This document shows, in pieces, positions 33,414 to 43,523 of a stretch of DNA of 64,000 bases. The notes beneath the pieces were generated by a model. The model saw nothing but the letters and a program-made list of their open reading frames with translations. It had not been told where the DNA came from and did no database searches. The stretch is taken from contig DAIDMD010000122.1 of NCBI GenBank assembly GCA_027449165.1, positions 1 to 64,000 of the forward strand. Reading direction: 5' to 3'. This stretch comes from Acidiferrobacter sp. (lineage in GTDB: Bacteria > Pseudomonadota > Gammaproteobacteria > Acidiferrobacterales > Acidiferrobacteraceae). Position numbers and translations under genes: made by a program. Each line of letters begins with the position of its first letter. Position 1 is the first letter of the stretch.

Positions 33414-35327
33414 ATGCTCAACGCGCTTCGAGAAAAGACCCAGGGACTGATGGGTGCGGCCCTCCTTGTCATCCTGGTGGTGCCCTTCGTTCTTTGGGGG
33501 GTCAGTTCCTATTTCGGCGGGGCCTCGCAGGTGTATGTGGCCCGCGGGCACGGCCTGCGGATCACCCAGGCGGAATTCGCCGAGGCGTTGGCCCACCAGC
33601 GGGTGGCGCTGGAGCACGCCTTCGGGAAGAACCTGAACCCGGCGGCCTTGAGCGGCGGCAAGTTCAAGAAGGCCGTGCTTCAGGGCCTCATCAACAAGAC
33701 CCTCTTGATCCACTCGGCCATCAAGGCGGGTTATGTGACCAATCCCGACGAGCTGGCCTTCGAGATCCGGCATATTCCGGCGTTTCGCGTACACGGGCAT
33801 TTCAGCGCCCAACGGTACCGGGAGCTATTGGCCGCGCAGGGCCTTACCGTGGCTGGTTTCGAGCGGCGCGTGCGGGATCTGACGCTCTTGAACCAGGTCA
33901 AGGCGGGATTGCTCATGAGCGCGTTCGTGCCGCAACAGGTGGTCGCCCATGCCGCGCGGCTCCTGGGGCAGAAGCGGGCATTCTCCTATGTCGTGCTGGC
34001 GCCGCGGGCCTTCGCGCCCCGGGGTCCGGTGAGCGGCGCGCGCATCGCCCGCTACTACGCCAAGCATGCCCAGGCCTTCCGGTTGCCACAGGAGGTTCGG
34101 ATCGCCTATGTCGTGCTGTCGCCGCACGCGGTGATGCGGACCATGCCCCATAAGGTGGGGATGGCGGCCTTGCGAAGGGCCTATCAGGCGCATATCGCGC
34201 AATTCACGAATCCAGAGCAGCGGCTCGTGCGCCACATCATGATCGCGCTGGCCCCGCACCCGACCGCAAAGGCCGTGGCCGAGGCCAAGGCCCGGCTCGC
34301 CGCGCTGCGCGCTCAGATCCTCCACGGCGCATCGTTTGCAGCGCTCGCCAGACGCTATTCCCAGGACCCCGCATCGGCGGCCCAGGGCGGCAACCTGGGC
34401 TTTGTGACGGAGGGGGATTTGTCGAAGCCCGTCGGACAGGCGGTCTTCGCGCTCCCCCTTCACCAGGTGAGCGCGCCCATCGTCGGCCGCTCCGGGGTGC
34501 ATCTTTTCGAGGTCACCGCCGTGCGGCCGGCGACGGTCATCCCGTTTGCCAAGGTGCGGGCGGCGCTCAAGCAGCTGGTGCTGAAGGAGCGGGCGCGTCG
34601 CCGCATGTATCACCTGTCCGAGCGGCTCCGAAACGCCGCTTTCGAACACCCTCATAGTGTGGCGCCGGCGGCGCGCAGACTCCGGCTCACCGTCCACGAG
34701 AGCGGCTGGTTTGCGCGTACGGGCGGGGCCGGGATCGCCGCCTTGCCGCAGGTGGTGAAGGCGGTATTCGCCCCGAAGGTCCTGGCGGGCCGTCGCAATA
34801 CCCATGCGATCACGGTGGGGACCGATGCCCTGGTGGTGGCCCATGTGATCGGCCGCAAGGCGGGCCGCGCCGAGCCTCTGGCCACCGCCCGGCCGGTCAT
34901 CGTGCGCGATATTCGCGCCGCCATCGCCCGCCGGCGCGTCAAGGCCCGCGAGGCCCTGCTCGTGAAGGAGCTCCGCAAGGGGGCGCCCCTCGCGACGCTG
35001 GCCCGCCAGATGCATCTGGTCGTCGCCGCGCCGGCGCCGGCCGAGGCGGTGACGCCCGGGCTGCCGCAGGCGCTGCTGAAGGCGGTCTTTCGGACACCCC
35101 CGTCGGCCGCCGGCCACCCGGTGCCCGGGACCGTCGCCTTGGGTCAGGGGCAGCGCGCGGTATTCGTGGTACGGCAGGTGATCCCCGGGGCGGTGAAGCC
35201 TACGAGCGCGCGCTATATTCAGCTCGAGCGCTCGCTGATCGGCGACAGCGGCGTGGCCACCTATCTCGCCTACATGGAAAGCCTGCGCGCGCGCGCCCAC
35301 ATCCACATCAACGCCCAGGCCCTCTAG
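33414..35327 (+). CDS. ppiD: Peptidylprolyl isomerase PpiD (SurA-N like, parvulin domain)
   Basis: MLNALREKTQGLMGAALLVILVVPFVLWGVSSYFGG...; parvulin core VRHIMIAL...YSQDPASAAQGGNLGFV. Confidence 0.92.
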   Translation: MLNALREKTQGLMGAALLVILVVPFVLWGVSSYFGGASQVYVARGHGLRITQAEFAEALAHQRVALEHAFGKNLNPAALSGGKFKKAVLQGLINKTLLIHSAIKAGYVTNPDELAFEIRHIPAFRVHGHFSAQRYRELLAAQGLTVAGFERRVRDLTLLNQVKAGLLMSAFVPQQVVAHAARLLGQKRAFSYVVLAPRAFAPRGPVSGARIARYYAKHAQAFRLPQEVRIAYVVLSPHAVMRTMPHKVGMAALRRAYQAHIAQFTNPEQRLVRHIMIALAPHPTAKAVAEAKARLAALRAQILHGASFAALARRYSQDPASAAQGGNLGFVTEGDLSKPVGQAVFALPLHQVSAPIVGRSGVHLFEVTAVRPATVIPFAKVRAALKQLVLKERARRRMYHLSERLRNAAFEHPHSVAPAARRLRLTVHESGWFARTGGAGIAALPQVVKAVFAPKVLAGRRNTHAITVGTDALVVAHVIGRKAGRAEPLATARPVIVRDIRAAIARRRVKAREALLVKELRKGAPLATLARQMHLVVAAPAPAEAVTPGLPQALLKAVFRTPPSAAGHPVPGTVALGQGQRAVFVVRQVIPGAVKPTSARYIQLERSLIGDSGVATYLAYMESLRARAHIHINAQAL

Positions 35328-35368
35328 GCGCGGCGGCCTTACGGCCGTCCCGCCTTCCGGCCGGACCC

Positions 35369-36160
35369 TCAGTCCGCGCCTTCCCCCATACCGACCATGT
35401 GATAGCCGGAGTCCACGTAGAGGATCTCGCCGGTGATGCCCGATGCGAGATCCGATGACAAGAAGGCGGCGGCGTGACCGACCTCTTCTATGGTTACGCC
35501 GCGCCGAAGCGGGGCGTTGTGCTCATAGTAGTCGAGCATCCTCCGGAAATCGCTGATACCGGCAGCCGCCAGGGTCTTGATCGGGCCTGCGGAAATCCCG
35601 TTGACGCGAACGCCGTGGCGGCCCAGGCTTTGGGCGAGATAGCGGACATTGGCCTCGAGACTCGCCTTGGCGAGCCCCATGACGTTGTAGTGGGGCACCA
35701 CGCGCGTCGCACCAAGATAAGACAAGGTGAGCAGCGAGCCCTTGCGCGGGATGATCGCCGGCCGCGCGCCCTTGGCAAGCGCCGCGAAACTATAGGAGCT
35801 GATATTGTGGGCCTCGAGGAAGCCCTCGCGGGTCACGGCATCCAAATAGTCGCCCTCGAGCTGGTCGCGGGGCGCATAGGCCACCGAGTGGATCAGGGCG
35901 TCGAAGCCGTCCGGCCAGGCCTTCCGGAGACCCTCGAACAGGGCGGCAATGTCCTCGTCACGGCCCACGTCGCAGGGCAACACGATGTGGCTTTCGGTCA
36001 GGGCCGCCAGCCCCTCGACCCGGCTCTGGACCTTCTCGTTTTGGTAGGTATAGGCGATTTCGGCGCCCTGGGCGTGCATGGCCTGCGCGATGCCCCAGGC
36101 TATCGACCGTTCGTTCAATGCGCCGACGACGAGGGCGCGTTTACCCGCCAAAAATCCCAT
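35369..36160 (-). CDS. fabI: Enoyl-ACP reductase (NADH)
   Basis: [43 protein letters not shown]...; FabI. Confidence 0.95.
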   Translation of the reverse strand: MGFLAGKRALVVGALNERSIAWGIAQAMHAQGAEIAYTYQNEKVQSRVEGLAALTESHIVLPCDVGRDEDIAALFEGLRKAWPDGFDALIHSVAYAPRDQLEGDYLDAVTREGFLEAHNISSYSFAALAKGARPAIIPRKGSLLTLSYLGATRVVPHYNVMGLAKASLEANVRYLAQSLGRHGVRVNGISAGPIKTLAAAGISDFRRMLDYYEHNAPLRRGVTIEEVGHAAAFLSSDLASGITGEILYVDSGYHMVGMGEGAD

Positions 36161-36423
36161 GAGGCTTTCTCCGTTGAATATGTGATCAGGCCACGGATCG
36201 GAATCCGGGGCCCTGTGGCCAAGCGATCCGCCGTCACCCGGATCATTATCGGGGCCCGTATCCTTGAGGACCGGCGCCATCCGCCGCTGCCCGGCCTGGC
36301 CGCCAAGGGGGATAGGGGGACCGCGACGGATCGCAGTCTAGCGCCAATTCGCGTGCGACTGAAGCCGCCACTTCCGGCGGCCGTCCGCCGGGGTCCCGGG
36401 GGGTCAGGCGGCTTGGCCGGACG

Positions 36424-37920
36424 TTACTCCGTCACGCGGGTCTTGGCCATCGCCGATGGGACCATGGAGGGGGACGCCCAGATCAGTATGCGCTGGCCGA
36501 GCCGCAGGACGTCATGGGCATTGAGGACATTCCAGCGCTCAAGCTGCCCGACGTAGACGCGATAGCGCTCGGCAATGCTCCACAGGGTGTCGCCGGGCCG
36601 TACCCGGTGGATGATCTTCACCAGCCGCGGTCCCCGGCGGGCCAGCGTCACCTCCGGGCGCGGGCTGTGGTGCCGGGACACGACGAGCTGCCGTCCGGCC
36701 ATGGGGATCAGGAGGCTTTGGCCGACGCGCAGGAGATTGCTGTAGAGGTGGTTGGTCGAGCGGATCGACGCGACGCTCACGCCGTATTCGCGGGCGATAC
36801 CGTACAAGGTATCCCCCGGCACCACGCGATGCCGTGCCCACTGCATGCGGTCTTGCGGCGGAAGCTGGCTCAGGCCCTCGATCAGCGCGGCCTTGGTGGC
36901 CACCGGCACGAGGATCGTATGCGGACCGTTCGGGGCCGTCGCCCACTGCGTGAAGCCCGGGTTGATGGCGTAGAGCTGTTTCAGGGACATGTTGGCGAGC
37001 CGGGCGATCACGCTGAGGTCGATCTGCGAGCCGGTGTTGACCCGCACGAAGTAGGGACTGTTGGGGATCGCGTGCAGGGTCAGGCCGTATTTCGCGGGGT
37101 CGCGCACGATGTTCACGAACGCCATGAGCTTGGGCACGTAGTGCTCGGTCTGCAGCGGCAGTCTCAGGTCGCGATAGTGCGTGCCGAGCCCTAGGGCCTT
37201 GTTATGCGCGATGGCGGCCTCGACCGTGCCTTGGCCGGCGTTGTAGGCGGCCAGCGCGAGGTTCCAGCTGTGGAATTGGTTGTGGAGCGATTGAAGGAAG
37301 TCGAGCGCGGCGTTCGTGGAGGCGATGATGTCGCGCTCGCCGTTGTACCACCAGTTGTTCTTCAGGCCCCAGAGCCGGCCGGTGGACGGCTCGAACTGCC
37401 AGAGCCCCATGGCCGCCGATCGCGAGTATGCGTCCGGCGAATACCCGCTTTCGATCGCCGGCAGCAATGCGATCTCCATCGGCATGTTGCGCTTGCTCAC
37501 GTCCTGCACGATCTGGTAGAGGTACAGGTTGGCGCGCTGCAGCATGTGATCGACATACTGGGGATTGTTCGCGAACCACTGTTCGTAGCGCGCGACACGC
37601 GGGCCTTCCATGCGCGGCAGCCGCAGTCCGGCACGGATCCGGTTCCAGAGGTTCGTGTATTTCTTGTCGCTCACATCCACGGCGTGCGCTGCCCGGGTGT
37701 CCTTGATCGCCGGGACCGGACATTCCCCCACCTTCACTACCGCCGGGGGGCGTGTCGAAGGTTCGGGTGTGGCGTGCGCCGGTGTGGCGTCCGGTTCGGC
37801 GGGCGATGAGGACCCGGCGGAGGCGAGCTGCGGCATGGGTACCGTCGCGCAGCCTACCAGGCTTGTGAGCAGGATACCGAGGCCCGCGAAGCGAAGCGCC
37901 TTAGATGAAGCGGTGGTCAT
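36424..37920 (-). CDS. mltD: Membrane-bound lytic murein transglycosylase D with LysM domains
   Basis: SLT core (MPMEIALLPAIESGYSPDAYSRSAAMGLWQFEPSTGRLWGLKNN) plus LysM repeats (VVPGDTLYGIAREYGV, RVRPGDTLWSIAERYRV). Confidence 0.95.
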   Translation of the reverse strand: MTTASSKALRFAGLGILLTSLVGCATVPMPQLASAGSSSPAEPDATPAHATPEPSTRPPAVVKVGECPVPAIKDTRAAHAVDVSDKKYTNLWNRIRAGLRLPRMEGPRVARYEQWFANNPQYVDHMLQRANLYLYQIVQDVSKRNMPMEIALLPAIESGYSPDAYSRSAAMGLWQFEPSTGRLWGLKNNWWYNGERDIIASTNAALDFLQSLHNQFHSWNLALAAYNAGQGTVEAAIAHNKALGLGTHYRDLRLPLQTEHYVPKLMAFVNIVRDPAKYGLTLHAIPNSPYFVRVNTGSQIDLSVIARLANMSLKQLYAINPGFTQWATAPNGPHTILVPVATKAALIEGLSQLPPQDRMQWARHRVVPGDTLYGIAREYGVSVASIRSTNHLYSNLLRVGQSLLIPMAGRQLVVSRHHSPRPEVTLARRGPRLVKIIHRVRPGDTLWSIAERYRVYVGQLERWNVLNAHDVLRLGQRILIWASPSMVPSAMAKTRVTE

Positions 37921-37982
37921 GTAAGAACGCCGTGGTCATAACCCCGAACTATAGGTTCTGGCAGACGCTTCGTCAACGAGGT

Positions 37983-38756
37983 TTATCCTTTAAAACCATC
38001 CTTCCAGCGCCGCAGTGTCGCGAAGACGGCGGCATCGGTGTCCGTTTCCCGGCCGCCCATCGTGGCGGCGGCACGCCGCACGCCAGGTTGGGAGGTGCGG
38101 AGAAAGGGGTTGACCGCCCGTTCGTCGGCGATTGTGGTGGGGATCGTCGGCTGGCCGGCAGCGAGCAGGCGACGGGCGCGGCGTTCGCCGGCGAGGACGG
38201 CGGCGTTGTCGGGCTCGACGAGCCGGGCGAACGCGAGATTGGCGAGCGTGTATTCATGGCCGCAGTAGACCCGTGTTTCAGGGGGGAGGGCCGCGAGCCG
38301 CATCAGGGAGGCGTGCATCTGAAAGGCGGTGCCCTCGAAGAGCCGGCCGCATCCGGCCGCAAACAGGGTGTCTCCGGAAAACACGCGGCCTGCCCCGACA
38401 TAGGCGACATGCCCGCGGGTATGTCCGGGCACGCCAAGGACCCGATAAAATCCGGCCCGGTCCGATCCGACGACGTCGCCGTCCTGGATTGGGTGGGTGA
38501 CGCCGGGGATGGATTCGGCGGCCGGGCCGTATACGGGGATCGCGTACCGTTGGGCCAGGGCCGGGACGCCGTCCACGTGGTCGCCGTGGTGATGGGTGCA
38601 CAGCACGAAGGCCGGTGACAGCCCGTGCGCGGCGAGCGCGTCCATGACCGGACCGGCATCCCCGGGATCCACGACCGCTACAAGACCGGGTTCCGGTCCG
38701 GGGGCAAGCCAGATATAGTTGTCGCGAAAGGCCTGGGCTGCGATCACGTCGTCCAT
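37983..38756 (-). CDS. gloB: Hydroxyacylglutathione hydrolase (glyoxalase II)
   Basis: MDDVIAAQAFRDNYIWLA...CTHHHGDHVDGV (THxHxDH motif). Confidence 0.95.
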   Translation of the reverse strand: MDDVIAAQAFRDNYIWLAPGPEPGLVAVVDPGDAGPVMDALAAHGLSPAFVLCTHHHGDHVDGVPALAQRYAIPVYGPAAESIPGVTHPIQDGDVVGSDRAGFYRVLGVPGHTRGHVAYVGAGRVFSGDTLFAAGCGRLFEGTAFQMHASLMRLAALPPETRVYCGHEYTLANLAFARLVEPDNAAVLAGERRARRLLAAGQPTIPTTIADERAVNPFLRTSQPGVRRAAATMGGRETDTDAAVFATLRRWKDGFKG

Positions 38757-38779
38757 GCCAAGGAGTGTGAGGACAAGAG

Positions 38780-39532
38780 ATGGGGGAGTCAACGGATGAG
38801 GGCGAGGACGCGCGTATCGACCGCCTGCGGGCATGGTTCGCGGGGTCGCTGGGCGAATCCCTGCAGGCCATCGAGGCCCATCGGCTGCGCGAGGTCCTGC
38901 CGGCCCTGCCGGGCACCTTCGCGGTCCAGTGCGGCTGGTTAGGGCGCCGCGACCTTCTCGAATCGAGTCCCACGGCCGTGCATGTGCTGGTCGATCCGCA
39001 GCCGGCGGCGAACGGGCCGCAGTGGGTGGCGGGCCGTGCGGAGGCACTGCCTTTCGACAGCAAGTCGGTGCAGGTCATGGTGTTGCCGCATTCCCTCGAC
39101 GTGTCGGCGGCGCCGCACCAGCTGTTGCGCGAGGCCCATCGCGCGCTGGTACCGGAGGGCCATATCGTGATCCTCGGCTTCAATACGGCAAGCCTCTGGA
39201 GGGTTCCGTGCCTGGTGCGGCGGCCGGCCGCGCGCCCGCCCTGGTGCGGGGGGTGGATCGGCGTCCGGCGGCTGCGCGACTGGTTGTCTTTGCTCGACTT
39301 CGAATTGACGCAGGGGGTGATGCTGTACTACCGCCCGCCGCTGCGGCGCCAGCGCTGGATGGATCGGTTGTTTTTCCTGGAGCGTATGGGCGATCGTTGG
39401 TGGCCCCTGGGGGGCGCCGTGTACGTGCTGGTGGCGAAGAAGCGGGTGGCCGGCGTCACGCCCATCCTGCCGGCCTTGCGCCGCGCCCGCGTCCGCACGG
39501 TCTCGCAACCGGCCGGGGCCCGCTATGGCTAA
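38780..39532 (+). CDS. SAM-dependent methyltransferase (YafS-like)
   Basis: ...[51 protein letters not shown]; gene order gloB/yafS/rnhA/dnaQ. Confidence 0.85.
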   Translation: MGESTDEGEDARIDRLRAWFAGSLGESLQAIEAHRLREVLPALPGTFAVQCGWLGRRDLLESSPTAVHVLVDPQPAANGPQWVAGRAEALPFDSKSVQVMVLPHSLDVSAAPHQLLREAHRALVPEGHIVILGFNTASLWRVPCLVRRPAARPPWCGGWIGVRRLRDWLSLLDFELTQGVMLYYRPPLRRQRWMDRLFFLERMGDRWWPLGGAVYVLVAKKRVAGVTPILPALRRARVRTVSQPAGARYG

Positions 39533-39968
39533 GGTCGTGATTCATACCGACGGCGCGTGCCGCGGCAATCCCGGCCCCGGGGGCTGGGGCGCGGTTCTGG
39601 AGGCGGGCGGCCGCGAGCGCACGCTCTCCGGCGCGGAGCCGGCGACCACCAACAACCGCATGGAGCTGTTGGCGGCAATCTCGGCCCTGAAGGCCCTGAA
39701 TCGCCCGTGCGACGTGGAACTCGTGACCGATTCGCAGTATGTCCGTCGAGGCATCACCGAGTGGCTTGCGCAATGGAAGCGGCGGGGATGGTTGACCGCC
39801 GCCCGGCAGCCGGTCGCGAACGCCGATCTCTGGCAGGAGCTGGACGCCGCGGCAAGCCGCCACACGATCCACTGGCGATGGGTAAGGGGCCATTCCGGCC
39901 ACCCGGGCAACGAACGGGCGGATCGCCTCGCCAACGAGGCCATAGACCGCCTTCTCGGTCGCGGTTAA
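39525..39968 (+). CDS. rnhA: Ribonuclease HI
   Basis: [52 protein letters not shown]. Confidence 0.98.
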   Translation: MAKVVIHTDGACRGNPGPGGWGAVLEAGGRERTLSGAEPATTNNRMELLAAISALKALNRPCDVELVTDSQYVRRGITEWLAQWKRRGWLTAARQPVANADLWQELDAAASRHTIHWRWVRGHSGHPGNERADRLANEAIDRLLGRG

Positions 39969-39977
39969 GGGGCACGA

Positions 39978-40700
39978 ATGATGATACGGCAGATCGTACT
40001 GGATACCGAAACCACGGGCCTGGAGCCCGCGGACGGACACAGAATCATAGAGGTAGGCGCGATCGAGCTGGTCGACCGGCGCCTCACCGGGCGGCGTTTC
40101 CATCAGTATCTGAACCCCGACCGCGAGATCGACGCGGCGGCCATCGAGATCCACGGCATCACCAATGCCATGCTCGAAGACAAGCCGCGCTTCGCGGACG
40201 TGGCCGCGCAGTTTCTCGCCTTCGTCGAGGGCGCGGAACTCTTGATCCATAACGCCCCATTTGACGTGGGCTTCCTGAACGCCGAACTCGCCCGGGCGAT
40301 CGCGCAGGGGTGCGCGCTTCCCGTGACCGCGCTCGAGGAATGCTGCACCGTGCAGGATACCTTGAAGCTCGCAAGGACCCTGCACCCCGGCCAGAAGAAC
40401 AACCTCGACGCCCTCTGCCGCCGCTACAGTATCGACAACAGCCAACGGGTCGTGCACGGCGCGCTGCTCGATGCCGAGATCCTGGCGGATGTGTACCTGG
40501 CGATGACCGGCGGCCAGACGGCCTTGTTTTCCGAGGAGGCGACCAAGGTCGAGGCGGCGGCGGCCGATGGCTTCGCCTTCGAGGGGGGCGAGCCGCTCGT
40601 GATCGCGCCGTCGCCCGAGGAGCTCGCCGCCCACGAGGCCTACCTGGAGACCCTCGACCAAAAGAGCGGCGGCCGTTGCCTCTGGAAGTTGCTCGGCTGA
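39978..40700 (+). CDS. dnaQ: DNA polymerase III epsilon subunit
   Basis: MMIRQIVLDTETTGLEPADGHRIIEVGAIELVDRRLTGRRFHQYLNPDREID. Confidence 0.98.
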   Translation: MMIRQIVLDTETTGLEPADGHRIIEVGAIELVDRRLTGRRFHQYLNPDREIDAAAIEIHGITNAMLEDKPRFADVAAQFLAFVEGAELLIHNAPFDVGFLNAELARAIAQGCALPVTALEECCTVQDTLKLARTLHPGQKNNLDALCRRYSIDNSQRVVHGALLDAEILADVYLAMTGGQTALFSEEATKVEAAAADGFAFEGGEPLVIAPSPEELAAHEAYLETLDQKSGGRCLWKLLG

Positions 40701-40707
40701 CGGGTCG

Positions 40708-41880
40708 TCAGGGCCCGGTGGCGCGGATCGGACCGCGCCCGCTGAACGTAAAGGCGAGCGCCCCGGCGGCGAGCAGCGCCGCCAGCGTCAGGAAGGCCAA
40801 ACGGTAGCCGCTCGCCCCTATGAGCGCGCCGGTGAGCACCGGCCCAGTGGCCTGACCGACGTCCATGATGGTCCGTAACACGCCCATGCTCGCCCCAAAG
40901 CCTCCGGAACGCGCTCGGTCGCCCACCAGGGCCCCGGTCGCTGCCGTGGTCGCCGCGAACCCCGCCCCAAAGGCGGCGTTGATGAGCAGGAGCGGCCCGA
41001 AGCGGGCGGTAAACGGCAGGGCGGCTACGGAAAGCGCCCCCACCACGAGGCCGGTCAGGATGAGGGCGCGGCGTCCGAGGCGGTCGGACAGGGCCCCGAG
41101 CCGCGGTTTGAACAAGACCACGATGCCAAGCTGCGTCCCGAGCAGCAGGCCGATGGTCCAGGCCGGCCAGCCGCGCTGCTCGGCGTAAATGGCGAGGAAG
41201 GCCTCGACCGACCCGAAGACGAGATATTGCAGGGCCTCGATGAGGCTTGTGACGAGCACCACGCGATCGGCGAGCACGGCCGCCGTGCGGCTGGCCCCGG
41301 TGGTGTTGCGGTCCACCGCCGGGGCCGGCGCGGCGTCGCCGCCGGTGCGCAGCCCGAGGCTCAGTGCCAGCACGCCGGCGACCGCGCAGCCGATGTAGAC
41401 CCCCGGAAAACCGGTTGCGGAGATCAAGGCCCCCCCGAGAAACGGCGCGATCGAGCGCCCGACGGTACTGACCGAGCTGTAGATGCCCAGCGCATGGCCG
41501 CGGCTCTCGGGATAGCGCGCGGCGATCTCGGCGCCGACGACGGTCCCGAAGATGGCCGTCGCAAAGCCGTGATAAAAGCGCACGATGGCGAGCTCGCCTA
41601 TGGTATGGACGAGCAGGTACAGAAAGGGCGCGGTGGCGAACACGAACAGCGCCGCGATAAGCAGCGGCCGGGCGCCCAGGCGGTCGCGCAGCAGGCCCGC
41701 GGGCAGGCTGATCAGGATGCCCGGGACCGTCGAGGCCATGACCGCCCAGCCGATGAGCTCCGGGGGCGCGCCGAGCGATTGCGCAAAGAGCGGCAGGGCC
41801 GGGGTCTTGGCCATCGTGGAACTCAGGAGCGCGAGAGCCCCGGTGAGCGAGATGGCCGTCAGAAACGAGAGTTTGCGCAC
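40708..41880 (-). CDS. MFS transporter
   Basis: 12-TM pattern; LPAGLLRDRLGARPLL and LGALSDRLGRRALI MFS motifs. Confidence 0.88.
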   Translation of the reverse strand: MRKLSFLTAISLTGALALLSSTMAKTPALPLFAQSLGAPPELIGWAVMASTVPGILISLPAGLLRDRLGARPLLIAALFVFATAPFLYLLVHTIGELAIVRFYHGFATAIFGTVVGAEIAARYPESRGHALGIYSSVSTVGRSIAPFLGGALISATGFPGVYIGCAVAGVLALSLGLRTGGDAAPAPAVDRNTTGASRTAAVLADRVVLVTSLIEALQYLVFGSVEAFLAIYAEQRGWPAWTIGLLLGTQLGIVVLFKPRLGALSDRLGRRALILTGLVVGALSVAALPFTARFGPLLLINAAFGAGFAATTAATGALVGDRARSGGFGASMGVLRTIMDVGQATGPVLTGALIGASGYRLAFLTLAALLAAGALAFTFSGRGPIRATGP

Positions 41881-42099
41881 GAGCGGCTAGGGGGTTTGCG
41901 AAGACATGAACGGGTGCGCAACCTCTGTGATCGGGCCAGCAATCCGCCGAGGATACCGCGAAACGGCCCTCAAGGGGAGTCCGCCCCGCAGCCCTCGGCA
42001 GGGCCGGCCGATCGAAAAGACGTCATCCGGATACCGGGCGGCCTGCTCGTAGGCTTGGGTCGCTTGGATGGGAGGTCTTTCAAGCAGGGGAGCGCCGCG

Positions 42100-42451
42100 A
42101 GGGAGCCAACAATCTGGCGTTCGATGTCATCCCGCACGGTTTGGCGTGACCGGAATCCTGCCGGGGCGGGATGCTCGGCAACGCTTAAAAGCACCGGTTC
42201 CGGGCAAAGTGTCTCCAGCAGCACCAGCCGCTCTTTCGCTATCACGCGCCCGGCAAGATGATCGTATTTGCGTGGGTCCAGAGGACGATACCAAGCGCGT
42301 CTACGAAAGCGGCGACGTCCGCGAGCGTTCCACAGGATTCTGGAAGGCGGACAGCCGCCTGATGATCGGGGCGTCGCTTACGGCGACGGCGCAGAAGGAG
42401 TCACTGCGGATGCGGGAGTCGCTGGCAAGGGCGGCCGCCACGCCGTGCTAG
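42100..42451 (+). pseudogene. YhaV-like toxin remnant (frameshifted)
   Basis: Reading across frames: LAFDVIPH..., KHRFRAKCLQQHQPLFRYHAPGKMIVFAWV / EDDTKRVYESGDV / RAFHRILEGGQPPDD / SLTATAQKESLRMRESL, collinear with the YhaV core (..RVKF..RYRLFFRY..KVIILGWMNDENTLRTYG..DAYTVFSKMLKRGHPPADW). At least three frame shifts and two in-frame stops. Confidence 0.7.
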
Positions 42452-42614
42452 TCGCGCGGAACGCTCGGAGCGTGGAGAATGCCGATACGCCGTGGGCGCC
42501 GCCGCTCGTACGGGGGCCGGGCCCGCTGGCGGTTGGATAGCGATGCGAGGGGGGGATGCGCGAACTGGCGAGACCACCGGGATCATGGAAGCTGCCGGCA
42601 ACGGAGGGGCCGCG

Positions 42615-43523
42615 ATGCCCCGGCGGGGATTTGTGACGGCGGCCCCCGAGCGCTCGGGCTGCGTGACCCTGCCCGACGGCCGGATCCTCGCCTACGGCGA
42701 TTACGGGTCCCCGTCGGGGATCCCCGTCCTGTATTGTCACGGGTTCCCCAGCTCTTCGCGCGAGGCCGGCCTGCTGGCGCCGGTCCTAGCCGCCGAGGGG
42801 GCGCGTCTCATTGCCCCGGACCGGCCGGGCTATGGACGGTCCAGCCCGCTGGCGGGCCGGACTTTGAAGGGTTTCGCCGACGACATCGCGATCCTGCTCG
42901 ATCGGCTCGGGTTGCCGGGGGCGGCGGTCATCGGCGTCTCGGGGGGCGGTCCTTACGCCTTGTCGCTGCTCGCGAATCTGCCGGAGCGGGTCGGGCGGGG
43001 CGCGTTGGTGGGCGCACTCGGGCCTCCCGCGGCGCTGGCCGCGTGCCGCGCCGATCTCTTCCTGGCCGCGCGCTGGGCCTTGCGGCTTACGGATCGTTGG
43101 CCTTGCGTGGCGCCGCTCCTGGCCAGACCCGTAGTGCGCGCCCTGCGCCTCAGGGGCCGTTTGCGGCTCGGTCTGCGCCTGGCCTCGAGCGCCGATCGCG
43201 AGGTGTTGGCGGACCCCGCAGTCCTCGACGTCCTCGTGGCCGCGCAACGCGACGGCCTCTCGCAAGGGGCGCGCGTTGCGGCGCAGGATCTCCTCTTGTA
43301 TGTGCGGCCCTGGGACTTCTCGCTGGCGGGTCTACGGTCGCCCTGCACCCTCTGGCAGGGCACGGCCGACCGGATCGTCCCGGCGGGTATGGCGGTCGCG
43401 CTGAGCGGGATGCTCCCGGCCGCCCGTCTGCGTCTGGTGGCGGGCGAGGGGCATTATTCCCTGCCGATCCGTTACCGGGCCGCCATCCTGCGCGATCTCA
43501 TGCGGGATGCCGGACGGTCTTGA
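42615..43523 (+). CDS. Alpha/beta hydrolase
   Basis: GRILAYGDYGSPSGIPVLYCHGFPSSSREAGLL...VIGVSGGGPYAL (GxSxG nucleophile). Start could be upstream at 42492. Confidence 0.85.
   Translation: MPRRGFVTAAPERSGCVTLPDGRILAYGDYGSPSGIPVLYCHGFPSSSREAGLLAPVLAAEGARLIAPDRPGYGRSSPLAGRTLKGFADDIAILLDRLGLPGAAVIGVSGGGPYALSLLANLPERVGRGALVGALGPPAALAACRADLFLAARWALRLTDRWPCVAPLLARPVVRALRLRGRLRLGLRLASSADREVLADPAVLDVLVAAQRDGLSQGARVAAQDLLLYVRPWDFSLAGLRSPCTLWQGTADRIVPAGMAVALSGMLPAARLRLVAGEGHYSLPIRYRAAILRDLMRDAGRS

Noticed and set aside
35328-35368. GC-rich inverted repeats between ppiD and fabI as a bidirectional terminator
   Set aside because: Stems are short and there is no T-tract on either strand.
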